Of a DNA stretch of 64,000 nucleotides, positions 45,106 through 56,073 are shown piece by piece. Location of the stretch: the NCBI GenBank assembly GCA_038501625.1, contig JAZAYU010000005.1, positions 10,627,484 to 10,691,483 of the forward strand, given 5' to 3'. Under the pieces are notes generated by a model. It was not told where the DNA came from and searched no databases. It saw only the letters and a list, made by a program, of their open reading frames with translations. Source of the stretch: Corbicula japonica (lineage: Eukaryota; Mollusca; Bivalvia; Venerida; Cyrenidae). Position 1 is the stretch's first letter. The number at the start of each line of letters is the position of its first letter. A program made the translations under genes and the position numbers.

Positions 45106-46680
45106 AAATAGATACTGATACACTTAACCACAACACGTGACACTTGTCACACAACACCATTCTCAAGATGCTACCGACCAGTGATTTCACCTGGAATAAC
45201 TGTCACATGTATGCAAAGATGTTATTCGAATAAAATATGTATCTACTACTCTAGTGTAATAGGAAAAGAACTGAGAACCTACATACCGGTAGAACAATGA
45301 CATTTGAAAATGATTGCTAATTAATATCATAACATGAATAACATTTCTGTGACAGGAAATATTCGTAAATTATATTGGAAACTGTGAGAACTTATGACAT
45401 TGACATTAACAATAAACGTGTAAAGCAATAAGTATTAATTGATGTAACAATCGAGAAACTATTCCTTGCCTAAAACCATTTTTGGTGACATTTGGTAAAC
45501 TACGGGTTCGCTGCTCAGTAGGGCAATATCATTAATTGTATAAGTACAAGGGTTTCTGTAGAAATGATTTTGTACTGTGTTGTATAACATTCATCAGTTC
45601 GAAAATAATTATACCTTAATGCCTTGTGTAAAAGTATGCATTGTATAACATTTAAAATCGGTTTTATTTTATTATTCCATTTAGAATGTTTTAAACAATA
45701 TTTCATTTAAAATAAATACATTTGTTTTTTAGTTTATTACATCTACAACCGCGTATAGATAGATGTATGGCCTAAACTTCCCTTTATTGTACAGCTACTT
45801 GCAGCATATAATCATAGTTCAAAACGAGATTTAACCATGCTGTACGATTTTCGAACGTATTACCCATTCTTTGAACTCAACAAAGATATTATAACATTAA
45901 AAATACGTTTCATGGCTTAGCAGCACACCCTTAATTCAAAAATAAAACGACACAAACTGCTAATGAAAAAGTAAGGCAGCATTAAACTATAACGAAAATG
46001 AAAGGCAGCTCAAGTTATTAATGAAAAGGTAAAGGAACATAAAATATTAGCGAAAAAGAGCCCGTGGGAGGCTACTATATTGGAATGGCCGGTTGCATAA
46101 CATACTAAATATTTATTTAGTTAGTCATTTTATACATGCCAAGTTGCGAATCGTTTCAAACTTGGTCTCCCATTGGACTATATGTATTTTTGGACCCTGT
46201 TACTTCCAGCTAATGAGCTCGGTTTTGTTTTAAGAACCAATTAGTTCCATCTAGTGTCTTAGCTCAGCGTGCAGCACACACAGGTCTAGCTGTATCGTGA
46301 CTGCTTTTTTTAAATCAAGTGCTACACCAAAAACAATGCCTTTTGAAGATTACTTAGCTGTATTTTTGCCGAAACGTACTCAGAATTGGGAGAAAATGGG
46401 TAAACTTCAGAGGGATTCCAACTAAGTAGCATTCATCTTACATTATATAATCCAAACTAAAACGTGACAGAAACTAGATTTATGCATTTAATTTAGCTGA
46501 AATGCATGTGCATGTAGGAACAGTATCAAGACAAATAAAATCGTATTTTTTTGAACAACGAAAGAAAAAAAGAAAACAAAACACTTATGCCTAATAATGC
46601 ATAATGCCTTATTTCAATATCTTACTCTGTATGATCTGATGCTGAAAGCAGACTAATGATACGGAACTAGAATGCAATAT
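45106..46680. other. Intergenic, no gene seen
   Basis: AT-rich. A 29-codon frame from 46336 is the only ATG-started reading with non-repetitive composition and is too short to support. Confidence 0.35.
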
Positions 46681-46785
46681 GTTTCCAAGATTATAAACCT
46701 GAGAATGAAAACCTTTATCGAGTCTCAAGGATCTGATTGGCTGAAATGGCGACTGATTTCAAATCTCCGTTTTTTAATATTCACA
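46681..46785. mobile_element. Fold-back MITE, internally deleted
   Basis: Left arm with TCAAGGATCTGATTGGCTGA and GGCGACTG joins directly to the outer part of the right arm (TTTCAAATCTCCG), so most of the right arm is missing. Confidence 0.65.
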
Positions 46786-47094
46786 CTTCAGACATTTTAA
46801 GGGTTCCATCTTAATGGGAAGCATAAGCGGAAACAAGCTATTATTTCATTTGTCTGCCCATATAGCCAGTTAGAATAGGGATAAAGTGTGCATAATATTT
46901 TCAATTTATATTATAAACAACATCTGGTTGCTTATGCATATGCATATTATTATTATATTTACACTTATCTTGCACCTCACACGGGTCAATTTTTGAAATG
47001 ACGTCATGAAGCTTAGCAGACGATATTGATTTCTGTGATAAAAAAAAACAACACTTAATAGTCAAGGTGTGTGAAGTTGGCTATGACATCGAAG

Positions 47095-47700
47095 ATCGAA
47101 ATTCAATATCGAGCTGAATATCGAGCCAGCTCTGAGATCGAAATTCAAATAAAAGTGAATTTCGAGCTGGGATGAATATCGAGTCAGCTCTGAGATCGAT
47201 ATTCAAACAAAACCCTGCGAATATCCAGCTGGGGGTGAATATCGAGCCAGCTCTGAGATCGATATTCAAATAAAACCCTGCGAATTTCGAGCTGTTGTGA
47301 ATATCGAGCCAGCTCTGAGATCGAAATTCAGATAAAAGTGAATTTCGAGCTGGGATGAATATCGATCCAGCTCTGAGATCGATATTCAAACAATACCCTG
47401 CGAATTTCGAGCTGGGATGAATATCGAGCCAACACTGAGATCGAAATTCAGATAAAAGGATGATATATTCATCTAAGCTCTCAAATCGATATTGAAACAA
47501 ACCGCTCGAATTTCGAGTTGGACTAAATATCGATCCAGCTCTGAGATGAAAATTACAACAAAAAAAGTGAATTTCGAGCTGGGATGAATATCGAGCCAGC
47601 TTTGAGATCGATATTTAAACAGATCATGCGAACATCGAGCTGAAGTGAATATCAAGCTAGCTCTGAGATCGATATTCAGATATTCTTTTGAGTAAATGAA
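47095..47700 (-). repeat. Left minisatellite arm of the fold-back element
   Basis: About ten units in the orientation GAATATCGAGCCAGCTCTGA, GATCGAAATTCA and GTGAATTTCGAGCTGGGATG. Units of two types alternate, giving a period near 120 bp. Open frames across it are translations of the repeat. Confidence 0.9.
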
Positions 47701-48002
47701 AGTACATTGTCCAGGTTTCACTGAAGCATTTATAGGACAAAACTTGTTGTCAACTTTTATTCCAACTGGTTATTCAAACTTATTTTCTGGACTAAGGAAG
47801 TTAAGAGAAAATAGTCAGAAGTGATTCGAAATAGACCATGTTTGGTGATCCAGAATATAAGTCATAAGTTATTGTAAAAAGGGTCATGAAAGTAAACTAT
47901 ACTATGATGCAGGAGCTGAGAATTCAAAACTAGTTGGTAAATCAAGTTGGTAAAATTAATTGTTTCTGCGGCAGAAATTGAGTAACATTTTGTTGGAGAA
48001 AT

Positions 48003-48446
48003 TTGGTTGAAAAAGGTTGGGATGCCAACTACTTGTATATTTTCTTCTGTACACGATCAATCAAAATTCCTTTATTTGAGAAAGCTTTCGGCCGTGCAGT
48101 GATTTATTGCTTTGGTTTACTGTGTAAAAATGTGGCCGAGTTGAACGTTTCTTTGAATTTTTTTTCTGGAGATGTTAATAGCTTGAAATTTGTGTTAAGC
48201 AATGCTAAAAGTAACAATCTTACCGCAAATGTAACAAAGTCACTAATGCTTAAAGTAACAAAATCTGTGCTAAATGTAACATTTGCTTTTGCTTTAGACA
48301 AAAGTAATATAATACTATTATATTTCTTTTACTACTTATTACTTGAATACCGCCTATCACCAACGTGGAAAATGTATTTTATTTCAGATAAATTAATTTC
48401 GGATACGATTCCGATGTTTTTGTTACAATTAAAAGGATACTTTTAA
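48003..48446 (+). other. Unrecognised open frame inside the fold-back element
   Basis: About 147 codons open from a TTG. Composition is hydrophobic and low in complexity (NNLTANVTKSLMLKVTKSVL), with no transposase motif. The middle belongs to a decayed inner inverted repeat shared with 49330-49475, so coding is doubtful. Confidence 0.15.
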
Positions 48447-49984
48447 GATGTACCTGTCCGCGTTTGAGCTTTAGTCAGGGGTGGATCCGGAGGGGGTTTA
48501 TTGGGTTTGCATAAATCCCCTTTATTGGCAGCAGTATTTAATTTTCATGGACAATTTAAGAATAGAGACATAAAGATATAAAACAATTAGATAACTTTCT
48601 ATGTACATGTAAATAATACAATATCACTGTAGGCGTTTAACAATGAAATACCATTTAATATTAAATTAAATATATTCTTATAACATACTGGAAAATACCG
48701 ACGGAAAGTCAACTTCCTAAAATAACAAAATATATATCAACTGGTTTTTATTTCTGTCTTCAATCTCGAAACCCTTTCTCACATATGTATTTGTTCTCCA
48801 ACTCTCTAAAACTTTCTAACAATGTTGTTGCTTTCACTTGGAAAGAGAGTATATACATATTCTTGATAAACGTTTTGAATATAAATAGAAATTGGGAAAA
48901 CTGTGTTTAATCCTTAAAACAGTTTTCGCACAGAGTTTGTTAAGGGCTTACTTGTAATGGAATGAGGGCCAAAGTTTTATTAAATCTTAGTTTGCTACAT
49001 ATGACTGTCAAATACTACTATTTAACATTTGAAACTCGGTTTTAATAATTTAGTGCGTTGTGTCGATTTTCATAATCATGATAATTGTTCAAGTCCATGG
49101 GTTCCGTTTTCCTTTAGTAATTTTTTCAGTGCATCAAGAAGCAAACATGATCGTGATGGAAGAATAGAGTAGGGGGAGAGATTTTCCAGATATAGTTGTG
49201 TTTCTTGCACAGTTTATATCATCATTCTATTAACATCTAAAAGGAAACTTTCTTTGCACTTCTGTCATAGATACGGCTCGAGGGGAATTGTGTTTTGGCA
49301 GTATGTAATTCCAAGATGACATATACAATAATTTGTGTGTTACATTTACGACAAGGCACTGTTACATTTGTCACAAGCAAACTCCACTTCTACATTTAGT
49401 ACAGATAGCACAACTGACTTCGTTAAATTTGCGGATTTGTGTTGCTTTTGGCGCCTAATGTTACAGTTAGTACAAAAACGGTTAGCTTTAACGTTCACCG
49501 AAACATTAATTGGCGATGTTACATGTAGCCGTGTTACACCCGTGTTTTTGAAGTTTGCATTGATTTCAAAATTCTTTGAAAATGCAGCGTTTTCTTAGCA
49601 TTACAAACCTTTATTAAATAAAACTCTCAGTAAAACAGTGCGTCAAATTAGGACTAAAGTGTGATTAATGTAGTCCAGTCACACAGCCGACATGCAGCAA
49701 TTTTGTTTGGGATAAATTAACCAATTCAAAACAAAACTGGTGATATACCTAAACATTACGCCATCTGTCGAATAACGTAAAAATACGGTGAGGTACGAAC
49801 CCCGTAAGCGACATGTATCTAAATATTCTATATTGGAGCTATGTTTATATCCGGTAAAAACATGTATCGCACAAACTTACGCCAACGAACGTAACGCGAT
49901 CTTCGACATACAGTACACAAGACAACAAGCCTAATATATTCTATATGCCGGAGAACCTTTTCTAACTCAAAGAGTAAAGCATGG

Positions 49985-51260
49985 TTTATTTAACCTAAAT
50001 CTCGATCTCAGAGCTGGCTCGATATTCAACCCAACTCGAAATTCACTTTTATCTGAGTTTCGATCGCAGAGCTGGTTCGATATTCAGTCCAGAACGAAAG
50101 TCGCGTGGTTTGTTTGAATATCGATGTAAGAGCTGGCTCGATATTCAACTCAGCTCGACATTTATTTGTTTCTGAATTTCGATCGCAGAGCTGGCTCGCA
50201 TTCATCCCAGCTCGAAATTAATTTTTATCTGAATTTCGATCTCAGAGCTGGCTTGATATTCATCCCAGCTCGAAATTCGCGCGGTTTGTTTGAATATCGC
50301 TCTCAGAGCTGGCTCGATATTCAGTCCTGCTCGAAATACACTTTTATCTGAATTTCGATCTCAGAGCTGGCTCGGTATTCATCCCAGCTCGAAATTCACT
50401 TTTATCTGAATTTCGATCGCAGAGCTGGCTCGATACAAAGTCCATCTCGAAATTCGCACGGTATGTTTGAATATCGATCTCAGAGCTTAATATTCATCCC
50501 AGCTCGAAATTCACTTTTATTTGAATTTCGATCTCAGAGCTGGCTCGATATTCAGTCCGGCTTGAAATTCGCGCGGTTTGTTTGAATATCGATCTAAGAG
50601 CTGGCTCAATATTCACCCCAGCTCTAAATTCACTTTCATCTGAATTTCGATCTCAGAGCTTGCTCGATATTCACCCCAGCTCGATATTCGCATGGTTTTG
50701 TTTGAATATCGATCTCAGAGCTGGCTCGATATTCATCCCAGCTCGAAATTCACTTTTATCTGAATTTCGATCTCAGAGCTGGTTCGATATTCACCCCCAG
50801 CTCGATATTCGCAGGGTTTTGTTTGAATATCGATCTCAGAGCTGGCTCGATATTCATCTCAGCTCGAAATTCACTTTTATCTGAATTTCAATCTCAGACC
50901 TGGCTCAATTTTCACCCCAGCTCAATATTCGCAGGGTTTTGTTTGAATATCGATCTCAGAGCTGGCTCGATATTCACCCCAGCTCGAAATTCACTTTTAT
51001 CTTAATTTCGATATCAGTGCCGGTTCATTATTCATCCCAGCTCGAAATTCGCAGGGTTTTGTTTGAATATCGATTTCAGAGCTGGCTCGATATTCACCCC
51101 AGCTCGATATTCGCAGGGTTTTGTTTGAATATCGATCTCAGAGCGGCTCGATATTCATCCCAGCTCGAAATTCACTTTTATCTGAATTTCGATCTCAGAG
51201 CTGGCTCGATATTCACCCCAGCTCGATATTCGCAGGGTATTGAATTTCGATCTTCGATCT
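49985..51260 (+). repeat. Right minisatellite arm of the fold-back element
   Basis: About 21 units with CAGAGCTGGCTCGATATTC. Type A units end CTCGAAATTCACTTTTATCT; type B units end CTCGATATTCGCAGGGTTTT. A and B alternate in the outer part. The arm is about twice as long as the left one. Confidence 0.9.
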
Positions 51261-51342
51261 TCGATGTCATAGCCAACTACACACACCTTAATAGTCAATA
51301 TGTTTAATAAAATCACAAATCAGTTATGAGAAAATAATAAAT

Positions 51343-51470
51343 GCAATACCTGAAAACACCCAATGTTTTCATACGAGCGATGTTCAATTTTGCAACTTAT
51401 TTCTCTGAAATGAACAATCCATTTTAATTGAACATTTTTGTTGCAATATCAGAAAACACCCAATGTTTTT
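51343..51470 (+). repeat. Direct repeat about 100 bp apart
   Basis: GAAAACACCCAATGTTTT occurs in both halves (near 51351 and 51451), preceded by GCAATA. The segment between is AT-rich. Confidence 0.6.
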
Positions 51471-51475
51471 ATATA

Positions 51476-51653
51476 CAGTTAATCTTGCCTTAGCAGCCAC
51501 CTGCGAATAGCAAACACCTGTCTTAAACAGCCAGTTTGAATATGTTCTAAACTGACATTATGCTTTCATTTGAACTTGTCTTTAATAGCCACATGTTTAG
51601 AGAAGCCACTTTTTGTCACTCCCTTGGGTGGCTGCTTAAGGCAGGTTTGACTG
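51476..51653. mobile_element. 'cagtcaaacctg' MITE, complete copy
   Basis: Inverted ends CAGTTAATCTTGCCTTAGC and GCTTAAGGCAGGTTTGACTG, TA on both sides, and inner AGCCACTTTTTGTCACTCCC. About 178 bp; Tc1/mariner-like by its TA target. Ends 100 bp from the GPCR stop codon. Confidence 0.75.
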
Positions 51654-51753
51654 TATTCAATTTTGTAATTTTATGCATTGTTATGTTATATTCAATCGTC
51701 ACGTAAACCTACATAAATATCCAGTTAAATACATTTTCAGTATTACTTTAAAG

Positions 51754-52773
51754 TTACACAATTTGAGCACGGGTGTTGTTTCTTGTAGCACGGCACGTCA
51801 ACACATGCATTAAATCTTTACGGAAATCCCGTCCAGCTACACAGTACACGTAACAGTTCAAACTGTTGTTAAACAAAATCGACACGTACGGGAAATATGA
51901 CCAAAATATATCCGTAAAATAATTATCATTATGTTTATAATTTAGAAAATTATAGCCATACTCGCGTTCCTGGTCAAGAGCTATAATATACAATATCTTT
52001 GGAATCACGGATACACAATGAAGAATTCCCGTAACGACTGTGAGGATGGTGAATGTTGCGAATACTTCTTTTCGGCGTCCGCTTCTTGTAACTGCTTTCA
52101 TTTTTCTCATTTGAAACATTTGCGTAAGAATCAGAACATTACAAAGCATAATAAAAATAAAGGGAAGAATTGCTAAAACCCACGTATTTAACGTGTCCGA
52201 AAACTTAAATGCTGGTATCGGACTATCATCTAAGGAACAAAGGAAGAAGTTTATTTCGGAGTTTTTAATCGGAAACATCCATAGGCAGTTGAGCATGACA
52301 AGAATACTCATAATACATCCAAAAGATATCCAAATCCTTTTCTTAGAAGGCTTCCATACGCATTTCAGTGGCAACATAATGGTTAGTGTTCTGTCTACAG
52401 ATAATGTTACAATAATCCATGGCGATATCTGTGGTCCAAGTTCTCTAATCAACTTAATAACCGAGATAATTTCACACAATCCATAACTTACACTTTCATG
52501 AAAATAATCCATATAGATTTCACACGCAAAAAAACTAATCAAAACAACAATGTCACTTAGCGCAAGAATCTTGAAGTACAGCGCACACGAAAGAACTTTA
52601 CATCTCGGCCCCTTGTTCCACACGATGACCGAAAGTAAATTTCCAAAAACTCCTAAAATCAATACAACGCCAAATGAAGATAAATAAATATTCTGTGCCA
52701 GCAAGTAGTATGAATCTGGAATTGCTTTTATTTCTGAAATGTTCTGGTTATCCGAATAATTCGTTTCAGCCAT
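51754..52773 (-). CDS. Class A (rhodopsin-like) GPCR, single exon
   Basis: A 339-residue seven-transmembrane receptor with no intron. N-terminal glycosylation sites are N5 (NYS) and N11 (NIS). TM1 has GN at 44-45 (N1.50), TM2 has LALSD with D74 (D2.50), and C100 at the top of TM3 can pair with the Cys in FFLCSLDD of loop 2. The DRY motif is DRT at 127-129. TM6 lacks the usual CWxP and reads GILHCVSVIPKIL. TM7 reads NSLNCYVYC, with Cys in place of the Pro of NPxxY, then helix 8 GRDFRKDLM. The closest types are probably invertebrate peptide-receptor-like orphans (FMRFamide/TRH-receptor-like); the ligand cannot be named. Intronless, lineage-expanded GPCRs of this sort are common in bivalves. Confidence 0.85.
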   Translation of the reverse strand: MAETNYSDNQNISEIKAIPDSYYLLAQNIYLSSFGVVLILGVFGNLLSVIVWNKGPRCKVLSCALYFKILALSDIVVLISFFACEIYMDYFHESVSYGLCEIISVIKLIRELGPQISPWIIVTLSVDRTLTIMLPLKCVWKPSKKRIWISFGCIMSILVMLNCLWMFPIKNSEINFFLCSLDDSPIPAFKFSDTLNTWVLAILPFIFIMLCNVLILTQMFQMRKMKAVTRSGRRKEVFATFTILTVVTGILHCVSVIPKILYIIALDQEREYGYNFLNYKHNDNYFTDIFWSYFPYVSILFNNSLNCYVYCVAGRDFRKDLMHVLTCRATRNNTRAQIV

Positions 52774-52899
52774 AACTTAGAAAATGATAACTACGTGTAT
52801 TGGAGTTGTTTATACTCTGCTTGCTTATATATTGGCGAGTGGCTAGTCGGGTGATATTTCAAAAACGTTTTACACATGCGCACATGAATAATTAAATTA

Positions 52900-53065
52900 G
52901 GTTTTAGGATGCATTAACCTCTCACTTGCCCCGATAGGCTCTCATATTCACAAACAAGTACCAGCTGTCTTGGTGAAATAGCTCTACCCACCCATCAACT
53001 CGGCGATGTTGCATGCAAAAGCACAAAAACCATATAAGCATATAAACTCGTCAAACAAAAAGGTG
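52900..53065 (+). mobile_element. Dispersed repeat fragment upstream of the GPCR
   Basis: ACCTCTCACTTGCCCCGATA, AACAAGTACCAGCTGTCTTG and GATGTTGCATGCAAAAGCAC match the dispersed family. It begins about 125 bp upstream of the GPCR ATG. Confidence 0.65.
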
Positions 53066-53840
53066 GGTAACGTTTAGATATTATGGTTTGTGGTATGTGA
53101 GGAAACCTTGAAAATCAACAAGGAACTCGATTGGTTGCTTCAATTTCTACCATCATGATCTCGCTGAACTTACTCTAGGGTCTGGTCTCAAAAAAGGTTA
53201 ATGAGTATCCCCCCTCAGTACCACATGATTTTGATGGAGATTATGGCCCTTTCATTGCTGGTATTTGACATATTTGACACATTTAGCTATGTCCTCTCTC
53301 CAAATTGGAAAGCCTCAACCAAGCAGTTTTTAATATTGACAAAATTATTTATAGGCATAATCTCAGCTAAATCCGACAACTACACATATTGCAGCTGTAT
53401 TTCTGGAGTGACTACAATAACTGCGAACATTTGCCAAAATAAGCGGATGTCCGCTGTCTGTCTCGGAGACATTTTTCCACTTGTTGGAATGTTCATAGGC
53501 TAAATATCATGGTGAGGTTTAGTTTTACGCATGTTGGCTTTAGTTGCTATGGAATAATGTCCCCTAAATTGCGAAAACTTAATTAAATAATTAATATACG
53601 CTCCCGACAGACATGTTTTGTATCCATTTATCAGTCTTGTTGTTAAGGTGTTATCTACTTAATTCTCAAAGCACTTTTAATGCATGTGTTTTTATAGTTC
53701 CAATATTGCAACTTGTTTTTCAAATGCCAAATGTTCCATATTTCATTCGAAGTGATATGAACATGAACGAGTAGCCTCAAAAACAAAATTGCATATGGCT
53801 TTACTCAGAAATATAGGAAACCAAGATCGATTAAATAAAT
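53066..53840. other. Intergenic, no gene seen
   Basis: Contains an inverse scrap of the dispersed family (GGTCTGGTCTCAAAAAAGG, 53172) and a 100-codon frame at 53201-53503 of no recognisable character. Confidence 0.35.
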
Positions 53841-53841
53841 A

Positions 53842-54402
53842 TACTGAACAAAAATAAAAAGTATCCACTTTTTATGCTTATATTCTCATTAACATATTTT
53901 CATTTAATCAGGTATGCTTTGAATGGTGTTTAATTGGTTAATCTCAGTTCTTTTCAATTTCTATTGTTCATAAACATAATCTTCCACACCAAGACCTAAG
54001 CAACGGCAAGTCGAATAACAATTAATAATGGATTACAAAACACTACATATTCAATTTAAAGGGAGGTAATTGGAAATGGTTGGACTTTCTAGCGTAGTTT
54101 ATCGAGGACTACTTGTTTTATTGATGAATGTTTTATGATTTTATTGATCACAAGAGGTGGAAAGATAAATTTAATTCAAACCAATGTGAATACTTCAAAG
54201 AATCACTGACTTTTTCCTGGAACCCTCATTACAACAAAGGAAAAGATAACTAAGTTGTGGCTGCAGATTTTCAAGAACACTTTTTCTTTTTGCAATGACA
54301 ACAGAAATGCAAAGTTTTCCACATACAGATTTCTCAGTTTTCGTTTTCAAATTTTACAAAATTTAAGATAGGAAAGTGGATACTTTTTATTTTTGTTGAG
54401 TA
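53842..54402. mobile_element. Mariner/Tc1-like MITE, about 560 bp
   Basis: Terminal inverted repeats of about 30 bp with one mismatch: GAACAAAAATAAAAAGTATC on the left, its inverse GATACTTTTTATTTTTGTT on the right, extending to TATACT/AGTATA. TA flanks fit a TA target duplication. The interior has no transposase frame. Confidence 0.8.
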
Positions 54403-54579
54403 TAGATATATAATAAATCAGATCTTTGGGTGTTTAAATGCTATTAATCATGTCTCAAGATTTAAAGCAACAGGAAATAATTTTGTTACTGAATAGTTAA
54501 TGCTATCAAATGCAAACCCGCCAAATTATGGTAATATACATTATCAGCATAATGTCACACCAATACCTTTAAAAATGAT

Positions 54580-54915
54580 ATATGCATATCAGCACATCCA
54601 GCAGACACAGCCTCCCCACACAGCCAAAAACTAAAGAGGAGAAGAGAGCATGGTTATACAATGATCATTTAAAAAGGACACCACAAACAATTTACGAAAC
54701 TGAGAACATGAGGGGTTACCGCCTTGGAACAGTAAGAGGCCAAACAATTTGCCACTAGTGGTTTAAATTAGATTTTAGTGTGCACCAACCTTACACCTGA
54801 CCCAACAGGTTCTCATATGAAGAAACAAGTAAAAGTTGTCTTGGTGAAATAAATCCCACCCATTATTTAACTTTGCAATTTTGAATGCAAAAGCACACAG
54901 ACATATAGAACATAA
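54580..54915 (+). mobile_element. Dispersed repeat copy beside the HSPA12 fragment
   Basis: CCTCCCCACACAGCCAAAAA, GAGGGGTTACCGCCTTGGAA, GTGCACCAACCTTACACC, GGTTCTCATATGAAG and TGAATGCAAAAGCACACAGA occur in family order. Confidence 0.75.
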
Positions 54916-54930
54916 TTAAATCTTCTTTAA

Positions 54931-55032
54931 GAAGGTACTGATGACATGACAGTGCACGAGAAAATCGCTCATGGAAAGTTGAAGGAGATACACCGAGCAA
55001 GTGGTTAGCCACCTGGGTGTAGATGTGGAATA
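54931..55032 (+). pseudogene. Truncated HSPA12 exon 4 fragment, opposite strand
   Basis: About 100 bp translate as GT-DMTVHEKIA-GKLKEIHRASG, followed by a stop and decayed sequence. This matches the first part of exon 4 of the HSPA12 genes. In the first 72 bp it differs from copy 2 at about five positions and from copy 1 at many more, so it derives from copy 2 or a close relative. It lies on the plus strand, whereas both intact genes are on the minus strand. No other HSPA12 exon is nearby, and a dispersed-repeat copy (54580-54915) abuts its left side. Confidence 0.75.
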
Positions 55033-55197
55033 AATTTATTCGGTACAAACTATGTTCTGTTTTGTAGAGGTTGTCAGCAGCTTCGCTGAGTCAGCTGAAT
55101 GGCACCGACCTTTGCAAGTGAATAAGGAGATGATATCAAATTTAAGGGATGCTAGATTTCCTTTGGCACATAACACTGTATTAAAATTCTATTTGTT

Positions 55198-56073
55198 TTA
55201 GTCCCGCTCATTATTTTCTCGTTTAGGGCAAACACATTCTTTTATCTGGGGACCATACGCCGCAACATGGAATGGCATTAATCTGAAAATACCGCATTGA
55301 TGGTTCCATGTTCATGTTCACCGCCATATGCATACCATCGTTTGGAATTGTACTGTTTATTGGTGTAAATATTGAGTTGCGCTCAACCTTGGGCTAGGCG
55401 GCGTGGGCAGTAATTTGCATTTCCATTTCTGCCCATGAACAGGCTCAATCAAACCGAGCCTGCAATATTTTCGTATTTGTCGTGTTCACTCGCTTTCAAA
55501 GTTCCCTTTTCATCTATTCAATATTACAGTAACGTTGTTTGTGCAGAGTGGCGGCCAAAAAAGTCTCCCCGTACATTTAATCAGTGTTGTTATCAGTTAC
55601 GTTCTTTGAAGGTCTTTTAGCACGATACTTATGTAATATATTAATAGTACTTCTACAATTGATTTTGTTTAAATATTTCGGCCAGTTTATAGATGGGTGG
55701 TTTCAATATCCTAGCCAATACAGATTCGGATATTGTTCAATCACCCTAAGGATATACTTCATGCTTTTTAAATTTTAACTTTGGCGTTGTCTGTGATATG
55801 CAGAATTTATATTCTCAGTTCCCCTGTCAAACTTCTATTTTGTTAAGTTCCGCCCATTTTTTCTCGTTTAGGGCAAACACATTCTTTTATCTGTGGACCA
55901 TACGCCACTGAACATGGAATGGTATTAATCTGAATATATCGAACTAAAGGTTCCATGTTCACCGCCATATGCATACCATCGTTTAGGATTGATCAAAATT
56001 GTACTGTTTATTGGTGTAAATATCGAGTTGCGCTCAACCTGGGGCTAGGTGGCGAGGGCAGTAATTTGCATTT
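55198..56073 (+). repeat. Direct duplication of a 230-bp segment, 645 bp apart
   Basis: Copies at 55198-55427 and 55843-56073 share TTTCTCGTTTAGGGCAAAC, ACACATTCTTTTATCTG, GGTTCCATGTTC, CCGCCATATGCATACCATCG and GAGTTGCGCTCAACC. Between them lies CTCAATCAAACCGAGCCTGC, a motif of the family also near 28620 and 39210. Confidence 0.8.

Larger units (their letters stand above)
47066..51287. mobile_element. 4.2-kb fold-back element with minisatellite arms and 11-bp TSD
   Basis: Both ends read inward GGTGTGTG(T)AGTTGGC then TATGACATCGAAGATCGAA. The identical 11-mer TTAATAGTCAA flanks it at 47055-47065 and 51288-51298, an apparent target-site duplication. The left arm (to about 47700) and right arm (from about 49985) are opposite-orientation arrays of 59-61 bp units (GAGCTGGCTCGATATTC, CAGCTCGAAATTCAC). 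The spacer (47.7-49.98 kb) is mostly AT-rich. Long arms with an 8-11 bp duplication recall Mutator-like or Foldback elements, but no transposase is recognisable. Confidence 0.8.

Noticed and set aside
47081..47721. Open frames of 139 and 82 codons with repeated DLRAGSIF-type peptides
   Set aside because: They are translations of the 59-61 bp minisatellite units, and similar frames occur in both arms and several phases. No non-repeat coding sequence is attached.
50166..51307. Several repetitive open frames of 60-122 codons
   Set aside because: These are the same minisatellite translated on the other arm, with frame changes wherever unit length changes.
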